Origin: Exiguobacterium chiriqhucha RW-2
GTDB taxonomy: Bacteria; Bacillota; Bacilli; Exiguobacteriales; Exiguobacteriaceae
Length of the DNA: 64,000 bases
Direction of reading: 5' to 3'
Assembly (NCBI RefSeq): GCF_000416965.1
Contig: NZ_ATCL01000014.1
Span: 1 to 64,000 of the forward strand
Both the position numbers and the translations under genes were made by a program. Below, in pieces: positions 1 to 7,855 of the stretch. Below the pieces are notes generated by a model. That model was not told where the DNA came from and did not search any database. It saw only the letters and a program-made list of their open reading frames with translations. How positions within the stretch are numbered: position 1 is the stretch's first letter; each line of letters opens with the position of its first letter.

Positions 1-1335
1 ATCGCGATGATCGACTCAGAGGATCAAGAGCGCCTCTACATCGGTAAGAACAAGTCACCACTCCTCGTCGGACTCGGCGACGGCACGTTCAACGTCGTGG
101 CGTCTGACGCGATGGCGATGCTCCAAGTGACAGACCAGTACCTCGAGCTCCACGACGGCGAGATCGTCATCTTGACGCGCGAATCGGCGACGATCAAGAC
201 GCTCGACGGCGAGGTCCTCGAACGTGCCCCGTACACGGCCGAGATCGATGCGTCAGACATCGAGAAGGGCACGTACGCGCACTACATGTTGAAGGAGATG
301 GACGAGCAACCGGCCGTCATCCGCAACATCATCCAACACTACCAGAACGAGAACGGTGACATCGAGCTGACGGAAGGCGTGCGCTCGCTCGTATCGGAAG
401 CGGACCGCATCTATATCGTCGCTTGCGGTACGAGTTACCACGCTGGTCTTGTCGGCAAGCAATTGATTGAGCGCGTCGCAGGTGTGCCGACAGAAGTGCA
501 CGTCGCTTCTGAGTTCGGTTACAACATGCCACTCCTCACAGAGAAGCCGTTGTTCCTCTTTATCTCACAATCAGGTGAGACAGCGGACAGCCGTGCCGTC
601 CTCGTCGAGGTGAAGAAGCGCGGCTACAAGGCGCTTACACTCACGAACGTTGCCGGTTCGACGCTCTCACGTGAAGCGAATGAGACGATGCTCCTCCACG
701 CCGGCCCGGAAATTGCGGTCGCGTCGACGAAAGCATACACGGCCCAAATCGCCGTGCTCGCCATCCTCGCCTACGACATCGCTCGTGCGAACGGCAAGAA
801 GCTTCCGTTTGACCTCATGACAGAGCTCGCGCGTATCGCGACGATCATGGACTCGGTCATGGCTCAAAAAGAAATCTTTGAGCAATTGGCAGACAAGTTC
901 TTGAAAGAGTCACGCAACGCGTTCTTCCTCGGTCGCGGTATGGATTCATACGTCGGTCTCGAAGGTGCCCTCAAGCTCAAAGAGATCTCGTATATCCAAG
1001 CAGAAGGCTACCCAGGTGGAGAGCTCAAGCACGGACCAATCGCCTTGATTGAAGATGGTACACCGGTCATCACACTCGTCTCGCAACCGAACACGCACCT
1101 CAACATCCGCGGAAACATCAAGGAAGTTGTCGCTCGTGGCGCTGTTGCCTGCACGATTTCGATGGAAGGCATGGAACACGAGAGCGATGCGTTCGTATTG
1201 CCACGTGTCGAACCACTTCTTACACCGCTCGTGACGGTGTTACCGCTTCAACTCATCTCGTATTACGCGGCACTTGCGCGTGATTGCGATGTCGACAAGC
1301 CACGTAACTTGGCGAAATCAGTCACAGTCGAATAA
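1..1335 (+). CDS. glmS: Glutamine--fructose-6-phosphate aminotransferase (GlmS), 5'-truncated by window edge
   Basis: The reading frame is open from base 1, so the true start lies upstream; about 444 residues of a roughly 600-residue enzyme are present. GlmS makes glucosamine-6-phosphate from fructose-6-phosphate and glutamine, the entry step to UDP-GlcNAc and peptidoglycan. The visible part holds the end of the glutaminase domain and both SIS isomerase domains. Typical signatures are CGTSYHAG and SQSGETADS in the first SIS domain, a conserved ASTKAYT stretch, and the C-terminal LAKSVTVE end found across GlmS proteins. The N-terminal catalytic Cys and any glmS ribozyme would be upstream of the window. 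A strong terminator follows the stop codon. Confidence 0.97.
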   Translation: MAMIDSEDQERLYIGKNKSPLLVGLGDGTFNVVASDAMAMLQVTDQYLELHDGEIVILTRESATIKTLDGEVLERAPYTAEIDASDIEKGTYAHYMLKEMDEQPAVIRNIIQHYQNENGDIELTEGVRSLVSEADRIYIVACGTSYHAGLVGKQLIERVAGVPTEVHVASEFGYNMPLLTEKPLFLFISQSGETADSRAVLVEVKKRGYKALTLTNVAGSTLSREANETMLLHAGPEIAVASTKAYTAQIAVLAILAYDIARANGKKLPFDLMTELARIATIMDSVMAQKEIFEQLADKFLKESRNAFFLGRGMDSYVGLEGALKLKEISYIQAEGYPGGELKHGPIALIEDGTPVITLVSQPNTHLNIRGNIKEVVARGAVACTISMEGMEHESDAFVLPRVEPLLTPLVTVLPLQLISYYAALARDCDVDKPRNLAKSVTVE

Positions 1336-1342
1336 ATGATAG

Positions 1343-1373
1343 GCCAAGATCTTTCGGGATCTTGGCTTTTTTT
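1343..1373 (+). terminator. Rho-independent terminator of glmS
   Basis: Perfect 9-bp stem GCCAAGATC/GATCTTGGC with a short loop, followed by seven T residues directly after the glmS stop. Confidence 0.93.
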
Positions 1374-1380
1374 GTTGTGA

Positions 1381-1409
1381 TTTACGTCATGCGAACCGGC
1401 TTGTATACT
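1381..1409 (+). promoter_or_regulatory. Sigma-A type promoter for the leader ORF and MFS transporter
   Basis: -35 TTTACG and -10 TATACT are separated by exactly 17 bases. It lies just after the glmS terminator and about 30 bases before the leader-peptide start codon. Confidence 0.7.
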
Positions 1410-1438
1410 GAAGGTATAACGACTAAGGAGAGAACGCC

Positions 1439-1492
1439 ATGCAAATCCAACTATTTGACACATTCATCCTGCCGGAGGACGTGCGTTCATAA
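1439..1492 (+). CDS. Putative 17-residue regulatory leader peptide upstream of MFS transporter
   Basis: Short ORF encoding MQIQLFDTFILPEDVRS, preceded by a good ribosome site (AAGGAGAG, 1425-1432) seven bases or so before the ATG. It sits between a promoter and the MFS gene and contains, in its codons 12-15, an RNA segment (CGGAGGA, 1473-1479) able to pair with the anti-Shine-Dalgarno segment downstream. The arrangement matches leader peptides that control drug-resistance genes by translational attenuation (erm, cat, tet(L) type). The peptide sequence itself is not one I recognise, so its role is inferred from position and RNA structure. Confidence 0.6.
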   Translation: MQIQLFDTFILPEDVRS

Positions 1493-1544
1493 GTTGGCCA
1501 CCTCCTCCGATGATTCACTGTATTGGAACAATCCTATCGGAGGA
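1473..1544 (+). promoter_or_regulatory. Three-segment RNA switch masking the MFS ribosome binding site
   Basis: Segment 1 CGGAGGA (1473-1479) can pair perfectly with segment 2 TCCTCCG (1503-1509), extended by GTG/CAC (1481-1483 with 1499-1501). Segment 2 can instead pair over 9 perfect bases (1503-1511) with ATCGGAGGA (1536-1544), which contains the Shine-Dalgarno of the MFS gene. The two hairpins cannot coexist. The first leaves the ribosome site open; the second hides it. Segment 1 lies inside the leader ORF, so ribosome position would choose between them. The pairings are read directly from sequence; the regulation is inferred. Confidence 0.65.
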
Positions 1545-1552
1545 ATATACAA

Positions 1553-2734
1553 TTGAAGATTCAACAGCTGTATTATGCAGTATCGAGTTCGCGTTCGCTC
1601 ATCATACAGATGGTGTTCACGTTGAACGCCATCTATTATGTGACGACCGCCGAGTTGAATGCGTTACAACTCGTCTTAATCGGAACGATATTAGAAGTAT
1701 CAATTTTACTATTTGAGCTACCGACCGGTCTCGTCGCCGATTTATATGGGCGGAAGCGGTCGATGGTCATCGGAATCGGTTTGATTGGACTGGCCCATTT
1801 GCTAGAAGGGGGCATCCCTGAATTTTGGGCCATCGCGGTCGCGTCAGCGTTATGGGGTATCGGCTGGACGTTCATCAGCGGGGCCGAACAGGCATGGATT
1901 ACCGATGAGATGGGGAATGACGGCTTAGAACAAGTGTTTTTGCGAGGTGCACAGTATAGCTCGCTCGGCCGCTTCGTCGGAATTGGGTTCGCCGTCCTCC
2001 TCGCTGAAGTCACGTCTGTCCAAATGACAATCGTGCTTGCCGGGGGGATGTTAGTGACGCTCGCGGTCATCGCATGGCGCGTCTTGCCAGAGACGCGGTT
2101 CGAACCTATCACGCGAGTCGATACGTCGAATCTCGTGCAAGCGAAACGGACGGTTCGGGACGGATACACCCATATCCGTGGCAATTCGATTCTCGTCGGC
2201 TTGGCTGCCATCACGCTCGTCTGGGGTCTCGCTAGTGAAGGATTCGACCGGTTATGGGGCGCGCATTTGATTGAGACGTTCGCGTTGTCTGAACAGGCGG
2301 CCGTGTATTGGTTCGGCTTGTTCTATGCCGTCGCGTTTCTACTCAACATGTTGGTGTTGAAAGGTGTCGAGCTATACGTCAAAGGACGCTATGCGACGAC
2401 CTTGTTTTGGTTCAACGTGCTGCTCATCATCGCGATGCTTGCTTTCGCCTCGGTCGGACAGTTTTGGTTGGCCGTGTTGCTTTATTGGACGATTGCGGCA
2501 CTGCGTAACGTGCACTATCCGCTCATGAGCGTTATGACGAACGAGCGGCTCCCATCGAAAGGCCGGGCGACGATTTTGTCGATGTTCGGTCAGGTCGACG
2601 CGTTCGGTCAAGTCGCCGGGGGTCCGCTGATTGGATTGCTCGCCCTTTACACGTCGATTCAAGGAGGGCTTGGGGCAGCGGCGCTCTTGCTCCTCCCGAT
2701 GTTGGTTTTCTTGAGAAAAATCAAGCACCATTGA
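1553..2734 (+). CDS. Major facilitator superfamily transporter
   Basis: About 393 residues with roughly 12 hydrophobic segments, the size and pattern of an MFS exporter. The cytoplasmic loop after TM2 reads ELPTGLVADLYGRKRSM, matching the MFS signature G-x-x-x-D-x-x-G-R-K/R. I choose the TTG at 1553 (MKIQQLYYAV) because GGAGG at 1539-1543 lies nine bases upstream; the longer frame starting at 1523 would place that ribosome site inside the gene. The substrate cannot be read from sequence. The leader ORF and switchable hairpins upstream resemble control of antibiotic exporters, which makes a drug or ribosome-targeting compound a reasonable guess. A terminator follows. Confidence 0.88.
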   Translation: MKIQQLYYAVSSSRSLIIQMVFTLNAIYYVTTAELNALQLVLIGTILEVSILLFELPTGLVADLYGRKRSMVIGIGLIGLAHLLEGGIPEFWAIAVASALWGIGWTFISGAEQAWITDEMGNDGLEQVFLRGAQYSSLGRFVGIGFAVLLAEVTSVQMTIVLAGGMLVTLAVIAWRVLPETRFEPITRVDTSNLVQAKRTVRDGYTHIRGNSILVGLAAITLVWGLASEGFDRLWGAHLIETFALSEQAAVYWFGLFYAVAFLLNMLVLKGVELYVKGRYATTLFWFNVLLIIAMLAFASVGQFWLAVLLYWTIAALRNVHYPLMSVMTNERLPSKGRATILSMFGQVDAFGQVAGGPLIGLLALYTSIQGGLGAAALLLLPMLVFLRKIKHH

Positions 2735-2739
2735 GGCAC

Positions 2740-2776
2740 AGACCGTCCCGTGATTCGTTTGGGGACGGTCTTTTTG
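2740..2776 (+). terminator. Rho-independent terminator after MFS gene
   Basis: 10-bp stem AGACCGTCCC/GGGACGGTCT followed by a T run. Confidence 0.9.
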
Positions 2777-2887
2777 TGACGATATGGAGAATTCGATTGG
2801 AAACCGCCAACTAGAAAGAGAGAACTCGTTTCATAGTTGAAAAAGTGGTCAATAGGATAGTAGGACGCATAAAAGGGGATGAGCATC

Positions 2888-3448
2888 ATGAACATTGTCC
2901 ATGGAAGTCACCGGACGCATTGGGCAATCGGGTTGTTGATCGGTTTAGTGTCGTTCCTACTCAGCAGTTTCCTCTTCAGTCTCTTCATTGAAGCCGGTGT
3001 GCTCGTCACGTTCCTCACCGGTGTCGTCGGCAGCATCCTGTTGTTCTTCTTGCTCGGTCACCGAGAACACTTGATTCGAAATGTCGGCTTGAGCACGATT
3101 GGCATGGTCGCCTCTATCTTGCTCGGGTTTGCGGTTGGCGAAACGTTCGCGGCCATCTTCCCGACGCTCGGTGACACGTACGGAAACACGGCATTCCTGA
3201 TTATGGTGACGACGGCCTTCGGTACGATGCTCGGCGTCATCGTGTACGGAAAGAAAGCACTCGGCTTCTTCCTATTGGCCAGCTTCGTCACGGCACTCGT
3301 GTTGACCGTCTTGATTGAAGTCACGAACGTGATGAAAGGCCAGTTCTGGCAAGGGGTTGATTTGAATTACGTGCTCATCGTGACGACGATCGGAGCGGTG
3401 GCCGGGTTCGCGCTCGGCTTGTTCGAGGATGTGAAGCACGCGCATTAA
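2888..3448 (+). CDS. Polytopic membrane protein of unknown function
   Basis: 186 residues with about five or six strongly hydrophobic segments and short polar links; no catalytic motif or known family recognised. I prefer the ATG at 2888 (MNIVHGSHRTHWAIG) to the in-frame ATG at 2879, because the AAGGGG ribosome site (2873-2878) directly abuts the earlier codon but is nine bases from the later one. It is monocistronic, flanked by terminators on both sides. A weak promoter-like pair (TTTCAT, 18 bases, TAGGAT, 2829-2858) lies upstream. Confidence 0.75.
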   Translation: MNIVHGSHRTHWAIGLLIGLVSFLLSSFLFSLFIEAGVLVTFLTGVVGSILLFFLLGHREHLIRNVGLSTIGMVASILLGFAVGETFAAIFPTLGDTYGNTAFLIMVTTAFGTMLGVIVYGKKALGFFLLASFVTALVLTVLIEVTNVMKGQFWQGVDLNYVLIVTTIGAVAGFALGLFEDVKHAH

Positions 3449-3453
3449 CTTGA

Positions 3454-3476
3454 AGATCGCCGCGAGGCGGTCTTTT
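3454..3476 (+). terminator. Rho-independent terminator
   Basis: 8-bp stem AGATCGCC/GGCGGTCT (one T-G pair) with a GCGA tetraloop and trailing T residues. Confidence 0.85.
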
Positions 3477-3579
3477 AATGTATCAAAGCGATAACAAATC
3501 ATCGCATTGGTCTTAAAAACGTCTCACCACCTCGATAGCAGGGTAACGTATAAAGACAAAGACGTAAGGGAGAGATTTG

Positions 3580-4140
3580 ATGAGACAGAAAAAATGGATG
3601 ACCGGTTTGAGCGCGATGTTGCTCGCGACGACTTTGGCAGCTTGTGGGGATGCCGAGGAAGAACAGACGAGCGATTCGACAGAAGAACATTCGGACCATT
3701 CGATGATGGACCATTCGGGATCAGGAGAGGTGCCGAGCGGGTTAAGTGAAGCGACAGATCCGACGTTCCCGGTCGGGTCGACCGCGATGATGACGGCCGA
3801 CCACATGCCGGGCATGGATGGCACCGAGGCGACAATCGTCGGTGCATATGACACGACCGTCTATTCGGTTTCTTATACCCCGACGGATGGAGGTGACCCG
3901 GTCGAAGATCACAAGTGGGTCATCCATGAAGAACTCGACAATCCAGGTGAGGCACCGTTAGAAGAAGGGACCGAAGCCACTCTGGCCACGGACCATATGG
4001 ACGGAATGGACGGCACCGAGGCGACGATTGATTCGGCCGAACAGACGACGGTGTATATGGTCGACTTCACGACAAACGACGGGGAAGACGTCACGAACCA
4101 CAAATGGGTCACAGAAGATGAACTCGAAGCCGTAAAATAA
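3580..4140 (+). CDS. YdhK family lipoprotein with two DUF1541 repeats
   Basis: 186 residues. The N-terminus is a lipoprotein signal (MRQKKWMTG, hydrophobic core, lipobox LAAC), followed by an acidic His/Ser/Met-rich linker (DHSMMDHS). Then come two tandem DUF1541 units, each with a DHMxGMDGTEATI motif, a TTVY core and a closing DHKW or NHKW; the second repeat starts near residue 127. The protein should be anchored to the outer face of the membrane. The Met/His-rich character suggests metal binding (copper is often proposed for similar proteins), but that is inference. The start is the ATG at 3580 with AAGGGAGAG upstream; the TTG just before it is less likely. Flanked by terminators, so monocistronic. 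Confidence 0.88.
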   Translation: MRQKKWMTGLSAMLLATTLAACGDAEEEQTSDSTEEHSDHSMMDHSGSGEVPSGLSEATDPTFPVGSTAMMTADHMPGMDGTEATIVGAYDTTVYSVSYTPTDGGDPVEDHKWVIHEELDNPGEAPLEEGTEATLATDHMDGMDGTEATIDSAEQTTVYMVDFTTNDGEDVTNHKWVTEDELEAVK

Positions 4141-4145
4141 AAATC

Positions 4146-4172
4146 AACCTCAGGATATCCTGAGGTTTTTAT
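4146..4172 (+). terminator. Rho-independent terminator
   Basis: Perfect 22-base palindrome centred on GATATC, with CCTCAGG/CCTGAGG arms, followed by five T residues. Confidence 0.92.
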
Positions 4173-4192
4173 TTATTAACGACGATTATTTA

Positions 4193-4221
4193 TTGATAAA
4201 CGATAAAAAACAGATTATGAT
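4193..4221 (+). promoter_or_regulatory. Sigma-A promoter of the DUF2975/XRE operon
   Basis: -35 TTGATA and -10 TATGAT with 17-base spacing. The -35 is embedded in a short dyad TTTAT-TG-ATAAA (4190-4201 region), a possible operator for the XRE regulator encoded in the same operon. Confidence 0.75.
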
Positions 4222-4253
4222 GAAGGTATCAAACGAGGTGAGGTGTCTGAATC

Positions 4254-4733
4254 ATGAAACGAGAGACGGTTTTTTTACGGTTGGCCGTATTCGTTCTGGC
4301 TGTCCCGATTGTGGCGGCCTGCTTGTTGTTGCTTCCGTACATTTGGCGCGAGGCGGTCGAGAGTGGGAGTTGGATTGAGGACTCGATTCGTCCGATTGTG
4401 ATTGGCATGTACGTATCGGCCATCCCGTTCTTCATTGCGTTATTCCAAGCGTTCATGCTGCTCCGGTTGATCGACCGAGACGAGGGTTTTTCGTATCGGG
4501 CTGTCCAATCACTCCGCACGATCAAGTATTGTGCGCTGGCGATCACGGCCGTCTATATCGGGACGCTCCCTTTCTTCTACTGGTTCGCCGAGCGAGATGA
4601 TGCGCCTGGGTTCCTTCTCATCGGGCTCGTCTTTGTGTTTGCCGCGTCCGTCGTCGCCGTATTTGCGGAACTGTTACAGAAACTATTGAAGCGTGCCATC
4701 GACATGAAGCAAGAAAATGATTTGACGGTCTGA
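4254..4733 (+). CDS. DUF2975 family membrane protein
   Basis: 159 residues with four predicted transmembrane segments, arranged as in DUF2975 proteins (Bacillus YoaS-like). The family is almost always encoded beside a small XRE-type repressor, as here: the XRE start lies about ten bases after this stop. Its biochemical role is unknown; the pair is commonly regarded as a regulator with a membrane partner. A promoter with consensus-like elements precedes it and a terminator follows the second gene, so the two genes form one operon. Confidence 0.82.
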   Translation: MKRETVFLRLAVFVLAVPIVAACLLLLPYIWREAVESGSWIEDSIRPIVIGMYVSAIPFFIALFQAFMLLRLIDRDEGFSYRAVQSLRTIKYCALAITAVYIGTLPFFYWFAERDDAPGFLLIGLVFVFAASVVAVFAELLQKLLKRAIDMKQENDLTV

Positions 4734-4743
4734 GGTGAGACAT

Positions 4744-4950
4744 ATGGCGATTATCGTAAATCTTGACGTAATGTTGGCGAAACGAAAGATGAGTGTGACC
4801 GAGCTGTCTGAAAAAGTGGGTATCACGATGGCGAACTTGTCGATTTTAAAGACCGGCAAAGCGAAAGCGATTCGTTTCTCGACGCTCGAAGCAATCTGTC
4901 AGGCGCTCGACTGTCAGCCGGGCGACATTTTAGAATATCGGGAAGAGTGA
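4744..4950 (+). CDS. Small XRE/Cro-type HTH repressor (YozG-like)
   Basis: 68 residues, consisting almost entirely of one helix-turn-helix domain: SVTELSEKVGITMANLSILK contains the HTH, and the C-terminal LEAICQALDCQPGDILEY is the standard end of this compact subfamily. It is the second gene of a two-gene operon with the DUF2975 membrane protein and probably autoregulates it. The ATG at 4744 is preferred over the GTG at 4735 because GAGGTGA (4732-4738) lies five bases upstream; that GTG falls inside the ribosome site. Confidence 0.88.
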   Translation: MAIIVNLDVMLAKRKMSVTELSEKVGITMANLSILKTGKAKAIRFSTLEAICQALDCQPGDILEYREE

Positions 4951-4953
4951 TGG

Positions 4954-4976
4954 ACAGGGCGATTGCCCTGTTTTTT
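4954..4976 (+). terminator. Rho-independent terminator
   Basis: 7-bp stem ACAGGGC/GCCCTGT with GATT loop and six T residues. It ends the DUF2975/XRE operon and rules out the longer start of the next gene. Confidence 0.92.
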
Positions 4977-5045
4977 GTGGAGTTTGAAACGTTTTCCATC
5001 ACGTTGCGTATAAGACAGGAAAGAAGAACGAAAAGGGGAAACAAG

Positions 5046-5732
5046 ATGGTCCAGACATGGAATGATCGGGCGCGCACCGCAATAAAAGGGAAGACGGGTA
5101 CATTGATCCTCTGGTCATTTGTATGCTCGATTGTATTAGAAGTTGGATTGATGATGGACCCGTATTATTACGGATTCGAGTATGATACATTGGCACTTAC
5201 ATTGATTAGCCTAGCGGGTCTCATCTTATACGCCGGGTTGCTCCCGGTCCTCGTCGGTTATAACTGGGTGATGTTAGAAACAATCCGTGGGAAGTCGATG
5301 TCGTTACGCGATATCCTTACGCCGTTCCGACATCGCTACGTGAAACATTTGCTCGCCTCATTGCTCGTCATGTTGTTCCAAGTGCTATGGTCATTGTTAC
5401 TGCTTGTTCCGGGCATCGTGAAGTACTTCTCGTACGCCTTCACTTTCTTTATCTTGCGCGACGAACCCGAGCTGTCCATTACGGAAGCAATCACGAAATC
5501 GCGGATGTTGATGCGCGGACGAAAGTGGGATGCGTTCAAACTGATTTTGCCTTTCATCCCGATGTATCTAGTTGGTTGGATTTTTTTCATACAACTCGAC
5601 ATGATGTTTCTCGGATCGTGGATTTACCTCGTTGCCTTGACACTGATTCGCCCGTTCATCGTCAGCCGTTTCGCTGTCATGTATGAACACGCACGAATCG
5701 AGTATGATGCGCAGTGGAATCGTTCGGCCTGA
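5046..5732 (+). CDS. DUF975 family integral membrane protein
   Basis: 228 residues with about five or six hydrophobic segments. The central LLLVPGIVKYFSYAF stretch followed by FILRDEPELS is the diagnostic core of DUF975. The family is widespread in Firmicutes and lacks a defined biochemical role. A longer in-frame start at 4947 exists but would run through the preceding terminator, so I place the start at ATG 5046 (MVQTWNDRAR), preceded by AAAAGGGGAAAC. No partner gene is evident. Confidence 0.85.
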   Translation: MVQTWNDRARTAIKGKTGTLILWSFVCSIVLEVGLMMDPYYYGFEYDTLALTLISLAGLILYAGLLPVLVGYNWVMLETIRGKSMSLRDILTPFRHRYVKHLLASLLVMLFQVLWSLLLLVPGIVKYFSYAFTFFILRDEPELSITEAITKSRMLMRGRKWDAFKLILPFIPMYLVGWIFFIQLDMMFLGSWIYLVALTLIRPFIVSRFAVMYEHARIEYDAQWNRSA

Positions 5733-5800
5733 AGCGCATCGGTTCCGGCGTATAAGTCCTCGGTCATGATACAATCTTCCTGACAGAAGGGGGAATGGAC

Positions 5801-6733
5801 ATGAACATCGGCATTATCGGAGCGGGATTGAGCGGGATTGTCGCAGCACGCGAGCTCGCCCGTCACGGTCATACAGTTGAATTGATTGAAAAGAGTCGGA
5901 GCGTCGGGGGACGCTTGGCGACGAGACGGATCGGAGACGGCAAAGCCGATCACGGAGCAGTCTATTTCACCGTACGAGGGGAAGAACTCAAACAAGATGT
6001 CGCCGACTGGAAGACAAAAGGGTGGGTGAAAGTCTGGTACGCCGACCCGTATCCTCGTTACGTCGCCGTCGACGGGATGAACACCTTGGCCAAACGGTTG
6101 TCTGACGGATTGACCGTCCATTTGAACGAACGGGCCGAGACGGTCACGACACGAGATGGTCAGGTCAGCGTCCAGACGGATGTGACGACGCGACAGTATG
6201 ATCGTCTCCTCATCACGTCGCCGCTTCCGCAGACGCTCGACTTGCTCACTGACTTTGCAGTCGATGCGGCGTTGCGTGAATTGACGTACGCCCCGACGTT
6301 TGTCGGCTTGTTCGAGTTCAGAAGCGAGATTGCCATCGGTCCGGACGGAATCCTCGATACGGACTTGGCGCCAGGTCTGCTAAAAGTCATCAACAACCGC
6401 CAAAAAGGCATCTCGGCGACCGAACTCGTCAGCGTCTACATGGACGAGTCGTGGAGCGAGGAGTGGTATGAACGAGCGAACGAAGACACGCTTCGTGAGA
6501 TTGAACGTCTGTTGCAAACGGTGACAGGTTCAGCCGTGATTCAATCGAGACAGTTGAAACGGTGGCGCTATGCGCAGGCGACCGACGTCTGGAACGGGCC
6601 TTACTATCCATTGCGTGACGAGCCGATTTTCTTGGCCGGTGACGTCTTCCTCGAACCGGACGACGCCTCAGGTCGAACGCGATTTGAGAGTGCATACGTC
6701 TCAGGAATCCGTGTCGCGGAAGCGATGCGCTAA
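5801..6733 (+). CDS. FAD/NAD(P)-dependent amine-oxidase-like flavoprotein (renalase-like)
   Basis: 310 residues. The N-terminus carries a Rossmann dinucleotide fold (GIIGAGLSGIVAARELA) followed by IEKSRSVGGRLATRR, the flavin-binding signature of the renalase/amine oxidase branch, and DHGAVYFT. A C-terminal FAD motif is visible (FLAGDVF, then GRTRFESAYVSG). Soluble, no signal peptide. The substrate is not predictable. The start at ATG 5801 is chosen because GAAGGGGGA (5785-5793) is well spaced from it and too close to the ATG at 5795. Monocistronic with its own terminator. Confidence 0.88.
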   Translation: MNIGIIGAGLSGIVAARELARHGHTVELIEKSRSVGGRLATRRIGDGKADHGAVYFTVRGEELKQDVADWKTKGWVKVWYADPYPRYVAVDGMNTLAKRLSDGLTVHLNERAETVTTRDGQVSVQTDVTTRQYDRLLITSPLPQTLDLLTDFAVDAALRELTYAPTFVGLFEFRSEIAIGPDGILDTDLAPGLLKVINNRQKGISATELVSVYMDESWSEEWYERANEDTLREIERLLQTVTGSAVIQSRQLKRWRYAQATDVWNGPYYPLRDEPIFLAGDVFLEPDDASGRTRFESAYVSGIRVAEAMR

Positions 6734-6755
6734 ACCTTCTTCGGAAGGTTTTTTT
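6733..6755 (+). terminator. Rho-independent terminator
   Basis: 7-bp stem AACCTTC/GAAGGTT with TTCG loop and a T run, overlapping the stop codon. Confidence 0.92.
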
Positions 6756-6805
6756 CATGACCGTGCCGAATAGTCAGACATACGAGTTGGAGAGGGGAAT
6801 CAGAC

Positions 6806-7279
6806 ATGGGGATGGTTGGCGCATACATGCGGGTATCGAGCGAAGAGTTGACCGAACTGCTTCAAGAGCCGGACCGCTTCGAAGAACTGTTGGAAGACGA
6901 GGAACGGCAGACCGATATCGATAAGGCGTGGCACGGCCTGTACTTTTTATTGACTGGGGAGACCGATTTGGACGAGATTGATCGTCATTCGCTCGGGAAG
7001 GCAGTCTTCGGCGGCGACGTTATCGATGGGGAGACGGGCCTCGCTTATTTGACGCCGAGAGAGGTGGAGGACTTGTCGACCCGGCTTCAATACATCGAGC
7101 TGGAGGCGCTAGAAGCTCGTTACGATGTCACGACGATGAATGAGCAGGAACTGTATCCGTTTGAACGTGAGTGGGGACTCGAGGAAAAACAGTATTTATT
7201 GGACCAGTTCAATGAGTTGAAACGTGTCTTCGCCCAGGCGTCGCGAGAACGGGAGGCGCTCGTCACATGGATCGGGTAA
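6806..7279 (+). CDS. DUF1877 (YfbM-like) protein
   Basis: 157 residues, acidic and soluble. The opening MGMVGAYMRVSSEELTELL and the internal DKAWHGLYFLLTG are characteristic of the DUF1877/YfbM family, for which no reaction is established. A good ribosome site (GGAGAGGGG) precedes ATG 6806. The next gene begins 13 bases before this one ends, so the two are translationally linked. Confidence 0.88.
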   Translation: MGMVGAYMRVSSEELTELLQEPDRFEELLEDEERQTDIDKAWHGLYFLLTGETDLDEIDRHSLGKAVFGGDVIDGETGLAYLTPREVEDLSTRLQYIELEALEARYDVTTMNEQELYPFEREWGLEEKQYLLDQFNELKRVFAQASREREALVTWIG

Positions 7280-7770
7280 ACGTAAAGGCGTTGCGTCTTC
7301 AAGATGAGGCGTTGCTGTATGCGTTCGAGTGCGCGAATCGCATACATTTCGAACGCTCGGTCCCGAGCCGTGGCGACGCCTACTATGAGCCGGAATCATT
7401 CCATCAGGCATTGCAGCAACTGTTGAGCGAGCAGACGAACGGGGACGGGTACTATTACTTGATTTGGCGCGATGACACAATCGTCGGGCGTCTGAACGTT
7501 CATCATATCGATGCCGACACTGGTGAGGTCGGTTACCGGGTCGGAGCGGAGCATGGGGGACACGGGTATGCCAAGGCGGCCCTGCGACAATTGTTGACGT
7601 TCGAGTTGCCTGGATTCAATCGATTGAGAGCCGAGACGACGAGTGATAACGTGGCGTCCCAACACGTATTAACGGGTGCTGGTTTTATCCGTGATAGCGA
7701 GGCACGACAGATGGAATGGGAAGGACGAACGCTGACGTTTTATACATATGTGTATCCACTCGACCGGTGA
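7267..7770 (+). CDS. GNAT family N-acetyltransferase (RimJ/RimL type)
   Basis: 167 residues with the RimJ/RimL-style acetyl-CoA fold: a beta-bulge region GEVGYRVGAEHGGHGYAKAAL corresponds to motif A, followed by RLRAETTSDNVASQHVLTGAGF. It overlaps the DUF1877 gene by 13 bases. Substrate unknown; such enzymes acetylate protein N-termini or small amines. A terminator overlaps the stop codon. Confidence 0.87.
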   Translation: MDRVNVKALRLQDEALLYAFECANRIHFERSVPSRGDAYYEPESFHQALQQLLSEQTNGDGYYYLIWRDDTIVGRLNVHHIDADTGEVGYRVGAEHGGHGYAKAALRQLLTFELPGFNRLRAETTSDNVASQHVLTGAGFIRDSEARQMEWEGRTLTFYTYVYPLDR

Positions 7771-7794
7771 AGGAACGACTTCATCGGTCGTTTT
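7761..7794 (+). terminator. Rho-independent terminator
   Basis: 12-bp stem CGACCGGTGAAG/CTTCATCGGTCG with one G-T pair, then TTTT. It begins inside the end of the acetyltransferase gene. Confidence 0.85.
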
Positions 7795-7805
7795 AGTTGA
7801 CGGTT

Positions 7806-7851
7806 GATAGTTTAGGACATAAACTATCTTTATCTAGTTTAGGGGGTAAAC
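7806..7851 (+). promoter_or_regulatory. Two GTTTA-N5-TAAAC operators for the MarR regulator
   Basis: Site 1 (7806-7828) is a perfect 9-bp dyad GATAGTTTA-GGACA-TAAACTATC. Site 2 (7837-7851) repeats its core, GTTTA-GGGGG-TAAAC, and its spacer is the Shine-Dalgarno of the marR gene itself. A TTGACG/TTGATA -35-like stretch (7798-7809) lies just upstream, so site 1 probably covers the promoter. Binding by the adjacent MarR protein is inferred. Confidence 0.75.
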
Positions 7852-7855
7852 CAAA

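Noticed and set aside
1523-1552. Upstream TTG start for the MFS gene
   Set aside because: It would place the GGAGG ribosome site (1539-1543) inside the coding region and has no site of its own.
1362-1716. Longer ORFs across the MFS leader (for example from 1362 or 1510)
   Set aside because: They have no ribosome site and run through the glmS terminator or the MFS start; the 17-codon ORF and the TTG at 1553 explain the region better.
4947-5045. Extended start for the DUF975 gene
   Set aside because: The added 33 codons would be translated from a strong terminator hairpin; the ATG at 5046 has a ribosome site.
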